DNA of 64,000 nucleotides from Xenopus tropicalis. Its lineage: Eukaryota; Chordata; Amphibia; Anura; Pipidae. The stretch spans positions 178,534,872-178,598,871 of the forward strand of contig NC_030677.2 of assembly GCF_000004195.4 (NCBI RefSeq), in the 5' to 3' direction. The position numbers and the translations under genes are program-made. The number at the start of each line of letters is the position of its first letter. Position 1 is the first letter of the stretch. Shown here in pieces: positions 10,681 through 22,076 of the stretch. The notes under the pieces were generated by a model. That model was not told the origin of the DNA. It saw nothing but the letters and a program-made list of their open reading frames with translations, and searched no databases.

Positions 10681-11050
10681 AGAGGAGTCATTAGCTTCCA
10701 TGCAGTGACAAGTAGTTTTGTGTATCTGATTTACCTGCCATTTCATCAGCGTATCATCAGACTATCAACAACACCATCCATATGCATACTCTTCCACATA
10801 GTGAAGGCCTATCCTTTGGAAAGGGAGTCTAATGCAACCCATGCTCTAACCAAAAAGGGGTTACACTACACTGTAGGCAAACAGTCTATAGCAAGCAAAA
10901 TTGTGCCCAAGCAGGTGTCTTACTATGTATGAGCTGCTAAATGCATGCCCTGCTGTATTCATAGGTGAAGTGCTGGTTCTTCTGCTACAGACCCACAGCT
11001 GTTGATGTTAAGTGAGAAAAACATGTCTTGTGCCTGTTCTTTGCTCTTTT

Positions 11051-11250
11051 CAGGCCTGGATCTGTGGCGAGGTCAGAAAGGCCCCGGCCTAGGGAGGCAC
11101 AAATTTAGGGGCGGCATGCCGCCCCGCCACAACATAATTCAGAAAAATTAACCTGAAATACGTAGCAATGGGGAGGGAAGTTTAAACACTCGCGGCGGGG
11201 GGTGACGAGTGGGGGAGCCTAGGGGAGCCCGGATTTGAAATCCAGCGCTG
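11051..11250. mobile_element. Short hAT-like element
   Basis: The ends are CAGGCCTGGATCTG and, reverse-complemented, CAGCGCTGGATTTC. They are flanked by GCTCTTTT (11043-11050) and CCTCTTTT (11251-11258), a 7-of-8 match to an 8-bp target duplication as expected for hAT. The interior is CG-rich (GGGGCGGCATGCCGCCCCGC) and non-coding. Confidence 0.65.
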
Positions 11251-11258
11251 CCTCTTTT

Positions 11259-12176
11259 CCATCAATAAATGAGCCCTCGTGGTGCACACATATACATACA
11301 TATAACTTAATGCTTACATTTTCTAATAATACCTTTTGTTGTTCTGTACACTAAAAGCCAACATTTGCTAAAAAATTTTACTTTTTATTCAAATCAACAG
11401 AGCTTTAGAATTGTAACTTATATTGTGTCTCATCGTTCTCAACATTCTGCTTCTAATAGCAATGCTAGCCTTATGAAAACAAATGAAGAGGGGAAGTCTA
11501 ATAAAGAATAACATTTTGGAAAACAAATACTGTAAGAGAGTTAAAAAAAAAAACCATGACACCATGCTACAGCTCTGTTCACTTGCTCCCTTAGTTAATA
11601 GAACTGAACACTGTAGGTTATCAGTTATCAAGGCACACCCTCTTGTGGTCAAGATACGTATGTGCTAGTTCCTATGGCCATTTGTGATAAAGTCTATACA
11701 CATTGTATTATGAATAAAGCAAACAATCAATAACATCCATTCTGTTCTCATAATACCAATACCAATTACTTATTAGGCAGTAAAAAGCTTTAGATAATTT
11801 TTCTTCTTTATTTAATAACTCAGGTCCTTTATACACAGTATATCTACATACTTGTTTTTAATTGTTTGAAAGTTTACAGATGTATAAAATGTTATTGTTT
11901 TTTTTATTTATTTATAGTTCATTACATTAACCAAACGAGAAGATCTTTCTAAGGAAGGGCTAAGCATATCATAATTAAAATATATAATATATCACCATAC
12001 GTCACCACAAAACATCCACAAAGTAGGTAAAGTTTTCTTCTTTGCACCATGCACAGCATTTCAAAAAGTTGCCATAGGTCACAAGTTCTTTGCTTCTTAA
12101 GACAGAATCAGTAATTATTTTTCCCCTTGCCCACACACAAAACATATATCATGCTCAGTCCCCCTAGCCTTACACA
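11259..12176. other. Unannotated AT-rich DNA
   Basis: Nothing recognised. Overlapping frames of 87 codons (11389-11652, -) and 61 codons (11483-11668, +) have no domain I know. Confidence 0.45.
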
Positions 12177-12178
12177 TA

Positions 12179-12494
12179 CAGGTATGGGATCCATTATCCA
12201 GAAAGCTCCAAATTATGGAAAGCCATCTTCCAGAAACTCCATTTTAATAAAATAAATTAATTTTTAATTTAAGAATTAACTACCTTTTTCTGTGTAGTAA
12301 TAAAACAGTACCTTTACTTGATCCCAACTAAGATATAATTAATCCTTATTGGAGGCATAACAATCCTATTGGGTTTATTTTATGTTTCAATGATTTTTTA
12401 GTAGACTTAAACTGTGGAGATTCAAATAATGGAAAAATGTCTTATCTGGAAAACCCCAGGTCCCGAGCATTCTGGATAACAGGTCCCATACCTG
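12179..12494 (-). mobile_element. TA-flanked MITE, full length
   Basis: It runs from CAGGTATGGGATCCATTATC to GGATAACAGGTCCCATACCTG with TA at 12177-12178 and 12495-12496. The interior has TTGATCCCAACTAAGATATA and TAGTAGACTTAAACTGTGGA. This 316-bp copy shows the family structure best in reverse orientation. Confidence 0.85.
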
Positions 12495-12496
12495 TA

Positions 12497-13272
12497 TATT
12501 ATTTTGCAAGAAGGATTTCCTCTATTTTTAATCAATTCAAGTGAGAGGGGCACTTTATATATATGGAAGAAATGTTATATTTTAGTGCAATTGGGGTTCC
12601 CAGGTCACTCTTGCTTTCTGTCATAAGATGGATACAGTCTGTGTTCTTTTTTACTTACTTTGCTTTGTGTACATTAAATTGTACTGAGGAAATGTTGCAA
12701 ACTACTGAACCTCAAACATGTGAACCTCCTGACACCAGGGAATCCTGGAACTACTGGCACCCTGGACCCCTGGTGGTTACACACCCACAAAATGACATGC
12801 GTATGTCACCAGAAATGAGGCAATTAGTTGCATCTTGCATCTGATTTGATACCATGCACTTGTGTTCATTTTGACACCTCAAGAACAACTCACCTCAATA
12901 ATCACAATTGGGAAATGTTGTATTGTGGGTAAAAAGCACAGCAAGTTGCATCCACAATTGCACTTTATACACAGCTCTTGTAGCTGTACAGTTATAGTCA
13001 AATTCTTTCTGTTCAAGCAGTTAATGCGCCTGCAGTATCGGGAGCTGGGCTATGCAAATAATACACATTCAGCAAAAACGTATTGCCCATGTTATATTTC
13101 TGCTAAGCTTTTGTCATAGTCTAGAAATCATTGTTGTGCTACGGGGCCTTCTACATCATACAGAGTAAAGTTACTAGGTTTCAAAAGTGAAATCTGGGCA
13201 CAGAAAGGGGCACAACATTTTTATGTCATCTCCACTTTTTGGCAATTCCACTTTACCTATACACTGACTCAA
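12497..13272. other. Unannotated DNA
   Basis: Two adjacent short frames (12563-12844, 93 codons; 12862-13119, 85 codons) show no homology I can recognise and no conserved codon pattern. Confidence 0.4.
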
Positions 13273-13495
13273 CATGTATGTATGTATGTTTGTATGTATA
13301 ACTTTGTTTATAAAGCGCCATAAGGGTACGCAGCGCTGTACAATCTTACAATATACATAATTACACACAGTGAGGACAAGTGATATAATAAATAAACACA
13401 ATAAATATATATAAATGCACAGGGAATAAGTGCCATGAGGTATGAGTGACAGTAGGAAGGAGGTCCCTGCCCCGTAGAGCTTACAATCTAAGCTA
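13273..13495 (+). repeat. Interspersed repeat: AAAGCGCC / CAGCGCTGTACA / GAGCTTACAATCTAA
   Basis: It contains ATAAAGCGCCATAAGGGTAC, GCAGCGCTGTACAATC and CCCCGTAGAGCTTACAATCT in this order, preceded by a TATG/TGTA microsatellite. The same blocks run in the opposite direction at 18289-18497, and a decayed copy lies at 60718-60870. The microsatellite always sits at the AAAGCGC end, so it is probably part of the element. Class unknown. Confidence 0.7.
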
Positions 13496-13856
13496 CATTA
13501 CATTACAGACTCATGTTTTAATCTTAATATATTTATCTAGAGAAGGTCCAAAATATTCCTTTCAGAAAAGCTGGTGCAGTAAGTTTGAAGGATGTGGGAG
13601 GAGGGTCAGGTACCAGAAGATTTCTCCTTTCTTCCTATTGTCCTAGAATAGCTTGGTTGGGGGTGACCCAAATGTCCAAAAATGGACCCAAACCAAGGTA
13701 GTTGCCATAGCAACTATGTGTAAACAATACATAGAAAGTGGAAAAAAAAACATTGGGCAAACAAAAAAGCATAAGTACAAGGTGTTGCACCTTAACAAAT
13801 CTTTGGTCCTAAACTGACTCCTAGAGTCTCATACAGTGCAGCAGGAAAATTCTGTA

Positions 13857-14155
13857 CAGGCATGGGACCTGTTACCCAGAGTGCTCAGGACATGGGGTTT
13901 TCCAGATAAGGGATCTTTCTGTAATTTGGATCTCCTTACCTTAAATCTATTAAAACATAATCTAAACATTAAATAAACCCAATAGGCTTGTTTTGCCTCC
14001 AACAAGGATTAATTATATCTTAGCTGGGATCAAGTACAAGGAAATCATTTTAAAAATTAGAATTATTTGCTGATAATGGAGTCTATGAGAGATGGCCTTC
14101 CCGTTATTCAGAACTTTCTGGATAACGGGTTTCCAGATAATGGATCCTATACCTG
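13857..14155 (+). mobile_element. TA-flanked MITE, full length
   Basis: It starts CAGGCATGGGACCTGTTACC and ends GGATCCTATACCTG, with TA at 13855-13856 and 14156-14157. It lacks about 20 bp of the AGTACAAGGTACTGTTTTAT segment present in other copies. Confidence 0.85.
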
Positions 14156-14157
14156 TA

Positions 14158-15439
14158 TTACCATGTAATGAAGAAATGAAGACAGCAGGGCAGGGGCTTC
14201 TATAAATAAAACAGTACAAATCAAAATATTTATATTGCAAAAGGAGTCATGTAATGCTGCAAATTGCCTGTGCCCAAAAGAGATGCACTAGAACTTATTC
14301 ATTTATTTTATACTATATGGTTGGTCCCTTATTTCAGAGGGCATGAAGGACATTGTTGTGTGCTTATTGTGGGTTTAGTAACCAGTAAACATAATTGTGC
14401 TTTGTTTGAATGAGTGAAGAACGAGTGAATGCTAATATTATCCTTTGGGGCAATCCTTCTCACTAACAGCATCTATTCTTGCCACATTACAAAAGCCAAT
14501 ATTCCGAAGTGACAAAACAAATATCCACAGTGTATCATAAGGTGCCAGACAAAATAATATCTAACAGTAAAGTATAATGCTAGGTATAAACTAATTTCAG
14601 GTACATTGCAAGTTTTTTGGTTTTTTTTTTACACAATTCACACAGGAAAGTCACTAATGGCAGACGGATATGCTATGATTGTTTTTGAACTGTTTAGGTT
14701 GATCTTTGATATGTTACATTGGGAGAGTTACTATTTTTGTATGCACATTAAAATATAGAATTGTAATACAATAAGGTAGGAAAAATATTTCCGCTGCTTA
14801 CATATCTTGACTTAATGAGCATTGTGTATCAAAGAAAATGCTAAGAACCTATGAGTTCAAATCATATGCAGCAGCAATAGGATAGCGCCTGTGTTTTATA
14901 GGTGTCACTCCGCTGTTTAGGCTAGTGAAACATAACAAAGATTGCTATCTTATTTAAAATAAGACATGATTCTGTCAGTTAAATATTTTCTAATATGGGG
15001 GAAAAAGTAATTTTCAGAGGCACTAAATCATACAAGTACTGAAGCTACTTTCTGTGTTCATAGGGCATATGTAGTTTCACATTTGACATCTATATCTATA
15101 TGCATATTTAATTGTTAGGATCACTCTTTTGATGATATGTAGAAGAGGGGAAGGCAATAGATTGAAGATATATTTAGTTTTAGGAATACTAAACCATGAC
15201 ATTTGGGGGGATGATACCCATTTACCCTCAAGAATAAAAAACTAACATTACAACTGATTTCAGAAAACATTATCACATCCTTTGAGTCTATAAAAAAACC
15301 CAAAACATACACATAATTATATGGCAGACATATTTGGGTCTAGCACAAGAGAACAGAGAATTAGTTTACAAAACATATTAACTCAAAAAGTCAATGTACA
15401 AAATACATTTCCAAATAAAGTTAGGTACATTCCTGGATT
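14158..15439. other. Unannotated AT-rich DNA
   Basis: No feature can be supported. The only frame of note is 63 codons (15121-15312, -). Confidence 0.4.
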
Positions 15440-15558
15440 TATGTAATGTTTAAATAATGTTTAGCAGACTTATGGTAATCCAAATGAAATAATGACCCCC
15501 TTATACCAAAAACCCTGGGTCCCAAGCATTCTGGATAACAGGTCACATACTGTACCTG
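15440..15558 (-). mobile_element. TA-flanked MITE, right part
   Basis: The signature is TTTAGCAGACTTATGGTAAT, AACCCTGGGTCCCAAGCATT and GGATAACAGGTCACATACTG, with a short duplication of TGTAC near the end. Confidence 0.65.
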
Positions 15559-15659
15559 TACTATATAGTGCTATTTAAACTGATAATATTTAATAACATA
15601 TCCCAGCAGAATAGAAATGAATCCAGTTCCACGATTTCTAATTAACAGAGACATGTTAA

Positions 15660-15823
15660 CAGGGTCGGACTGGGCCCCCGGCGGCCCAGACCCGACCCTT
15701 GCCGGTGCTCCCCCGGCCGACTGTTCCTCCCCTGACGAGTTAAATTTATGCACGCTCGGGGAGGACATCGGGTGGGGGACCCTGCGGGGGGGGGGGGGTG
15801 ACACGGCCCCCAGTCCGACCCTG
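15660..15823. mobile_element. Short hAT element with perfect 8-bp target duplication
   Basis: The ends CAGGGTCGGACTGGG and (right) CCAGTCCGACCCTG are inverted repeats. CATGTTAA occurs immediately on both sides (15652-15659 and 15824-15831). Eight-base duplications and CAGGG ends are the hallmark of hAT transposons. The interior is GC-rich with a run of 13 G. At 164 bp it is non-autonomous, and the perfect duplication suggests a fairly recent insertion. Confidence 0.85.
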
Positions 15824-15964
15824 CATGTTAATCTTTTAAAAGGACTTTCTAGAAAAGTTTAAACCTGGAGCCCCTGACTGATACCTTTTGTCTCCAATGC
15901 TGCCATTGGTTGCCTACAGAATGGCTAAGCAGTAACAGGGTAATGTACTAAACATTTCACATTT

Positions 15965-16066
15965 TTCACCAGTTCTAGTAACCCATAGCAACCAATGGCA
16001 TTTAATTGACAAGAAAATGTTGCGTGTTGATTGGTTCCTGTGGAATACTAGACCTGGTACAAGCTT
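15965..16066. repeat. Short inverted repeat with AACCAATGGC / ATTGGTTCCT arms
   Basis: AGTTCTAGTAACCCATAGCA then ACCAATGGC pairs with GATTGGTTCCTGTGGAATAC then TAGACC. Similar arms occur at 20860-20945 and 21645-21730, suggesting one MITE family with CCAAT boxes in both arms. Confidence 0.5.
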
Positions 16067-16069
16067 TTA

Positions 16070-17936
16070 GACTATCTATTATTTTACCCTTGATTTATTT
16101 TATTTCTAAACATAGTGGCACTATTTTTACTACTTATAATAGAGAATACTTTAAACACCCAAATTATATTTTTGCTACAAATTATTGTTATATGAAAAAT
16201 GCACTTTAGTTAATATAGACTATTGTATACTTTCCAATTTAACAGTATCCTACAGTATTTAAAAAGGTTATACAAAATAGCTGAACGTTCAGTAGAAAAT
16301 ATTTGTTACAAAAGTGATTTCGAGATTTGCTATACCCATAAATCATGTGTAGTGTAATGTTGACTCCATTGCTATTTTGTGAAAATGACATCAAATGGTT
16401 ATTCCATGATTAATGGTGAATGGATAAAAGAAACCCTTAGGGGAATGTGAAGCAGGACTAAGTAATATGGAAAAGAATAAGATTACCCATAATCTTTTTT
16501 TATCTTTGGCTGAAGCACTCAAAATGTATATGCATGTCAAATTCCACATTTAAGTAGTATGGCATAATTTTAATTAAATAATGTAAAATTTGAGTCACTC
16601 ATTTATGTCTTCTTTTTAATTAGGTAATATTGTTTCTAAAGCATTGTGAGAATGTAGATTAGCTATAATCTAATGATACACTAGTATATAAAATGAACCT
16701 AGGTTGTTACAATTTCTAGCAGGTCAGGACTGCAAGACCTTCAGGACCAGGAAGAAGGAACTTAGCATAAAGCAGACACTGGGGAACAGGCAGAACAGGC
16801 AAGACTGGTACTGGGGACAGTCAAGGGGTCAATTACCAGAGTATGAGAACAAATATTATGCACTCGGGACTAGCAGTGCAGACCTACAACCAGGCCAAGA
16901 CATTGTAGGCTATAACATTCTAACCATTCTTGGAGAAATTGGTCCTCAGGCATTTAATGTCATCCCCTTTTCATCAGCCATAATTCATTCAATGACTTTA
17001 GCCAACAACCCACCTTATTACATTGACTTTCAGGGTATTTCATTCTTGCATTCTCTCATACAGTACATGTAGCTGTTATTGGATGTTATTCACTGCTACC
17101 TTTGTCTTTAACTGAATCCTGATTTTGTTTTTGCTTCCCTATTGGCAACCCTGTCAACCATGCAATTTCAAATCAGTGTTAACATAAAATCTAGGCTTTC
17201 TCCTAGCCTCCTCTTTTGAACTTCAGTAGTGGACAGAAATAGCCACAGAGGCCAGTTCCTTTATCTTCACCATAATCATATCCTCTCCATATATAGTAGT
17301 GAGCACTTTCCTATTTAAAACCATTGCATTTTCTGCCTTTTACTTTTGTCATATGATCCCAGTTCCAGTCTTTTCTACTTCATTTTGCAAGATGGCTTTC
17401 TCCATTCTGCCTCAGTTCTGCCTATCCCATTCCAAGCAAGATTATTATAGTACAGTGATAAGCATGTACAAATCCAATCCAGCACACTTGGTTTCCATAT
17501 TCAGTATGCTTTTACATTCTGTACTAATAGAATTACATATACATTTTCCTCTATACCTGTTATCAATTCTAATAATACAAAACTGCTTTTCAACAAACTC
17601 CAATTGTTGATATTTTCAAGCTCAACTTTCATATGGTCACTGTAAACAGACCAATTGTAAATACATAATTATGTATTATGTATTGCCAAATTTCCTTCTA
17701 CCACTTACTCCTGCAAAACATTGTTTTCTACCTTTACTGATTCTTTATTCTAATCTTTTGTACATATACAATCGGTATTTTGACCTGCAAAGGTTTGTGT
17801 AACACTGAAAATATAACATTTGTAATATATATACACAATATAACATTGTAAAGCTGCACCTTACTACACCTCTTCACATGTCTCCAATTGCTCTTCTGTT
17901 CCTCACAGAGCCATCATCTTCTCATGCCTTTACATC
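16070..17936. other. Unannotated; possible old LTR-like patch
   Basis: 16720-16880 (CAGGTCAGGACTGCAAG, GGCAGAACAGGCAAGACTGG, CACTCGGGACTAGCAG) loosely resembles the wording of the gypsy LTR at 61467-61892 but has no TG/CA ends. It lies within a 122-codon frame (16704-17072, +), and a 103-codon frame follows (17299-17610, +). I recognise neither as a protein. Confidence 0.3.
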
Positions 17937-18103
17937 TAGTAATGAATAAATCTGCCCTATTTCGCTTTGCTGAAAAACTTGCAAATTGGCAAAAATTTGT
18001 GAAACACATTGAAGTCAATGGGTGTTTTTCATGGTGACGTCTTCCATTCCACGTGACTTTTTTTGTAGCCATCATAGTCTATAAGTGACTTCACTCATCA
18101 CTA
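17937..18103. mobile_element. Short, decayed TAGTGATGAGC-family element
   Basis: TAGTAATGAATAAATCTGCC on the left and CACTCATCACTA on the right bracket a 167-bp body that includes TTTCGCTTTGCTGAAAAACT. The 8-bp flanks TTTACATC and CTTATGTC agree at 5 of 8 positions, compatible with an old hAT duplication. Confidence 0.5.
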
Positions 18104-18288
18104 CTTATGTCCGCTGCAGTCTTCTACCTTAAACATAAACTTTTCTATCTAGCTGTTTCTTACCTCTGGAATTTCAATCCTTTCAAATTCTTGGCACTTA
18201 TATTGTAGTGTGGCACTTATATTGTAGTGTCACCCACTGTGTCCTACAGCACTTATATTTGCCAATTTGTGTCTGTTAGTTACCCTCC

Positions 18289-18497
18289 CATATAGATTGT
18301 AAGCTCTACGGGGCAGGGACCTCCTTCCTCTTGTGTCTTTGACTCTTAACTTATTGCTGCTGTATTTATCTGTATTTATTATTATACTTTGTATTTATCT
18401 ATTATCTTATTAACACCCTGTTTGTATTAGTGTATTCTACTGTACAGCGCTGCGTACATAAGTAGCGCTTTATAAATAAAGATATACATACATACAT
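18289..18497 (-). repeat. Second copy of the AAAGCGCC / GAGCTTACAATCTAA repeat
   Basis: The order here is AGATTGTAAGCTCTACGGGG, TACAGCGCTGCGTACATAAG and TAGCGCTTTATAAATAAAGA, then an ACAT microsatellite. This is the reverse of 13273-13495. Confidence 0.7.
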
Positions 18498-18587
18498 ACA
18501 AATTCAAAATTGTTCAGAATAAATAGCCCTTTCAAAAAAAATCAAAGATCTATAGTTTAAAAGTAGTGGTTGTTCCTAATACCTTTA

Positions 18588-18917
18588 GGGGCACATTTAC
18601 TAATCCACGAATCCGAATCCCGAATGGGAAAAAATCAGATTGGAAACAAAAATTTTGCGACTTTTTCGTCGCAGTTGAAATTTTTTCGTATTTTGCACGA
18701 TTTGAGCAATTGTAAACGGCAGAAAAACCAATCCGATTTCTTTGCAACGGCGACGAAAAAGTCGCGGAAAATATACGATAAAGTTGTAACGGCGACGAAA
18801 AAGTCGCGCAAAATATGAAAAAATCGTGACGGCGACGCAAAAGTCTCAAAAATACCGATCATTACGAAAAAACGCATTTGGTCGCTTTCGGTCCGTTCGT
18901 GGATTAGTAAATCTGCC
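18588..18917. mobile_element. Palindromic MITE, GGGGCACATTTACTAATCC family
   Basis: TTA precedes GGGGCACATTTACTAATCC. The right end TTCGTGGATTAGTAAATCTGCC is slightly eroded. The body repeats CGACGAAAAAGTCGC and its complement. The overlapping frames on both strands (71-99 codons) are simply a reading of the palindrome. Confidence 0.8.
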
Positions 18918-18991
18918 ATGGTGTCAAAAGCTAATAAAAAGCCCTCATATGCCTTGGAGAGAATGCATTAAATCCAAGAAAGAAAGTATTA

Positions 18992-19310
18992 CAGGTATGG
19001 AACCTGTTATCCAGAATGCGTGGGACCTGAGGTTTTTCTAGATAAGGGTTTTTCCATCTTTTGGATCTTTGTAACGTAAGGCTGCTAAAGAGATATTAAA
19101 ACATTTAATAAACCCAATAGGATTGTTTTGCCACCAATATAGATCTACACAGCTTAGTTACCATCAAGTACAAGGTTGTGTTTTATTAATAGAGAGAAAA
19201 ATAAAATAAAAAAAATAAAATATAATTTGTTTAAAATGGACTCTGTGTGTCCTTCCCATAATTTGTAACTTTCTAGATATCTAGCTTCTGGATAAGGGAT
19301 CCCATACCTG
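18992..19310 (+). mobile_element. TA-flanked MITE, full length
   Basis: CAGGTATGGAACCTGTTATC to GGATAAGGGATCCCATACCTG, with TA on both sides (18990-18991, 19311-19312). Internal landmarks are AATAAACCCAATAGGATTGT and ATCAAGTACAAGG. Confidence 0.85.
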
Positions 19311-19312
19311 TA

Positions 19313-20736
19313 TTATATTTGTATTTTGTTTATTACTATTAGTCCTCTCATGATTGCACCTTTGCTAGGTTTAGCTTTTATCTAAGTCAGTGTCTGATTA
19401 TTTTTGTAACATACGGTAATATAAATACAATGATAGTATGCTGTGATCAGTATTCACCAGGCTTTCCTTTAGAGCAACATTACTAAACAGAAAAGTTCCA
19501 AAAGGCTCCCTCACTGAAAAGGTTTATTTTCAGTTTGGGTATAAAAAAATACATCTTGTGAAGGCCTGGCTGTTTGTACAGCATTTTCCAAGTCTAATCC
19601 ATTGTGAAAGATATTCAAGTCTTCAAACCATAAAATCAAATTCAAGTTTTTTTTTGTTTTTTATCGAGGAAGAAAAATCGAATTTGACTGTTCATAAATC
19701 ACCCCCCTATTATCTACCACATCATTCACAAGGGGTGTACTGTATACCTTGATTATTTCCATTATCTTCTATCCCATGAGTGGCACAGTGACAGTGGTAT
19801 GCAGCCCTGTGGTTTGATTCCAACCTGTATACTAGGCCCTAAATTTGTATGTTCTCCCCTCTCACTTCCTCCAACATTCCAGAGCAGAGACGTGATAAAA
19901 AAGATGAACTAACTCAGCAAAACTTGCATACAATAACTATGCCTCTTTTATATAATTGTAAATAAAGGCTAATAATTAGGGTACTACCTTCCTAACTAAC
20001 CATTTGTGACTTATTTTTAACAAGACTAGTTGACCAGTAGTATGAATCTCCTTTACTGTAAGCTCATCTATTTCTAGTTACAATAACTCTCTATAACTAC
20101 AAAACATTTAGAAATAGATTTTAATTTATTTTACACAATCATGTAACTGATCCCCACCATTCACTCTATTCCAATTTTCTACTCCTATATCATTTTAATT
20201 ATGTATCCCACATACCCCAGGCTTTCTTTTATTATTCAACTCCCTGGCTCAACTAATTTATTGATACCTCAAGCATTCTTTCCCTCATCATGTCCTCCAA
20301 ATTGCTGCCACTATTATCACTGTTATACAGATCTATCCAACCAATAAGAGTAGCCCAATAAACCATGTTTTTTTGAAAACTCTGGCATCATGCTCCAGTG
20401 CTTTTCATGATCAATACTCCACTGAGTATACCACCAGTAACCTCCTAAAATGTCTCTCTTGGACCAATTCCTTTCATAATTAATGGCACACCTGTAATGC
20501 TCTTAGCTACTATTTTCCCAAAAAATGTTTCCGTGACCATCAAGGCGCAAAGTGCTTGTTCAGGCAGCACTTCTGCCATGGGGATTGGCTGCATCTTGTA
20601 CTGGATAAAAAATGCCTTTTAGAGCCTGGATTTTGTTCTGCTAAGCTAGTGGGTGACTAGAGGATGGGTTGGGAATAAGTAGGGGCTGCAAAGGGGGTGG
20701 ATAGGGGATGCGATAGAAGACACCTATGTGTATCCC
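19313..20736. other. Mostly unannotated; one old repeat fragment
   Basis: About 19779-19885 (TGGCACAGTGACAGTGG, GTTTGATTCCAACCTG, TTTGTATGTTCTCCCC, CTTCCTCCAACATTCC) matches a dispersed vertebrate repeat that is also recognisable at 26088-26245. The rest shows nothing. Confidence 0.45.
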
Positions 20737-21530
20737 TTCTTCAACCACTCATGAATATAGGAGGGCAGAGATTTAGCATGGCTATATGGAAGTATGCTAA
20801 GAACACTTTGCAGCTGCCTAGTACATAGTAAATGCCCCCTATAGTTTACCCAATTACAGTAACACATAATAACCAATCAGATGTTTGCTTTTAAACAAGT
20901 GACAAGCAACTGCTACCTGTTAATTGGTTGCTTTAGGTATAAGAAGTGTAGAAAACTTTGCTCCTTCCCACACATAAAGAAGTGAACCATGTGTAACCTC
21001 TATTCAACCTAATTACATACCAAGAATAATCCACATGGTGTTTCACCTTTATATGCATATAGAAACAAACAAATATTGAAACCATAAACCACAAGGTTAA
21101 AACTTGGAACTTTCACTCCAAGGTAATGTAAATACACAATCTGAAAGATATACATTTGATTCTTCAGCATCACAGCAATTAATTCAAAACTTCCCTATCC
21201 CATAAAAAAACCCACAATAAAGCAGCAGTTAGAGAGGGGCCCTCCTATAGAATGTAAATGTGTACCACCATGAAGCAATTGATGGAAAATGTTACCATAA
21301 AGAAGAGAAAGGCTATTATAAAAAATAAGAATCTAGATAGTCTGTGAATGTTAGTGAGTAGGCAGTCCCTAATGTTAAAGTCAACATCATCCAGTAGGCA
21401 ATTCAGCAACCTTATCGCCCTCACCTTGAAGAACCATTTGCATTTCTTTAAGTCTAAATGAGTGGCCTCATATTCTTTGTTCTTCATACCCCACTGTCTG
21501 TCTATAATGTCTTCACCCTCACAACCCCAT
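20737..21530 (+). repeat. Segmental tandem duplication, copy 1
   Basis: It starts TTCTTCAACCACTCATGAAT and ends CCCTCACAACCCCA, directly joined to copy 2. It is 794 bp long and includes an inverted-repeat MITE (AACCAATCAGATG...TTAATTGGTTGC) and a block ATTATAAAAAATAAGAATC. The 98-codon minus-strand frame (21245-21541) is not a known protein. Confidence 0.85.
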
Positions 21531-22076
21531 TCTTCAACCACTCATGAATATAGGAGGGCAGAGATTTAGCATGGCTATATGGAAGTATGCTAAGAACACT
21601 TTGCAGCTGCCTAGTACATCATAAATGCCCCCTATAGTTTACACAGTTACAGTAACCAATCAGATGTTTTCTGTAAACAGGTGACAAGCAACTGCTACCT
21701 GTTAATTGGTTGCTTTATGTATAAGAAGTGCAGAAAACTTTGCTCCTTCCCACACATAAAGAAGTGAACCGCGTGTAACCTCTATTCAACCTAATTACAT
21801 TCCAATAATAATCCACATGGTGTTTCACCTCTATATGCATATAGAACCATTATTATAAAAAATAAGAATCTAGATAGTCTGTGAATGTTAGTGAGTAGGC
21901 AGTCACCAATTTCAACATCATCCAGTAGGCAATTCAGCAATCTTTTTGCCCTCACCTTGAAGAACCATTTGCATTTCTTTAAGTCTAAATGGGTAGCCTT
22001 ATATTTTTTGTTATTTGCTATATGACAAAGATACCCCACTGTCTGTCTATAATGTCTTCACCCTCACAACCCCATT
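21531..22076 (+). repeat. Segmental tandem duplication, copy 2
   Basis: It repeats copy 1 from TTCTTCAACCACTCATGAAT to CCCTCACAACCCCATTC with scattered substitutions. It lacks about 248 bp net, mainly between ATATGCATATAGAAC and ATTATAAAAAATAAG. It also has a 14-bp gain near 22010 (TTTGCTATATGACA) and a loss of about 10 bp in the AACCAATCAG block. Confidence 0.85.

Noticed and set aside
10385..10694. Frames of 68-99 codons on both strands
   Set aside because: Both strands are open because the sequence is a palindrome; the peptides mirror one another.
16704..17072. 122-codon frame as a host exon
   Set aside because: No recognisable domain, no clear splice signals, and a faint resemblance of its first part to LTR sequence.
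20868..20945. CCAAT box/promoter of a host gene
   Set aside because: The CCAAT motifs sit in inverted arms of a short repeat that recurs in the duplicated copy and elsewhere; no transcript unit is apparent.
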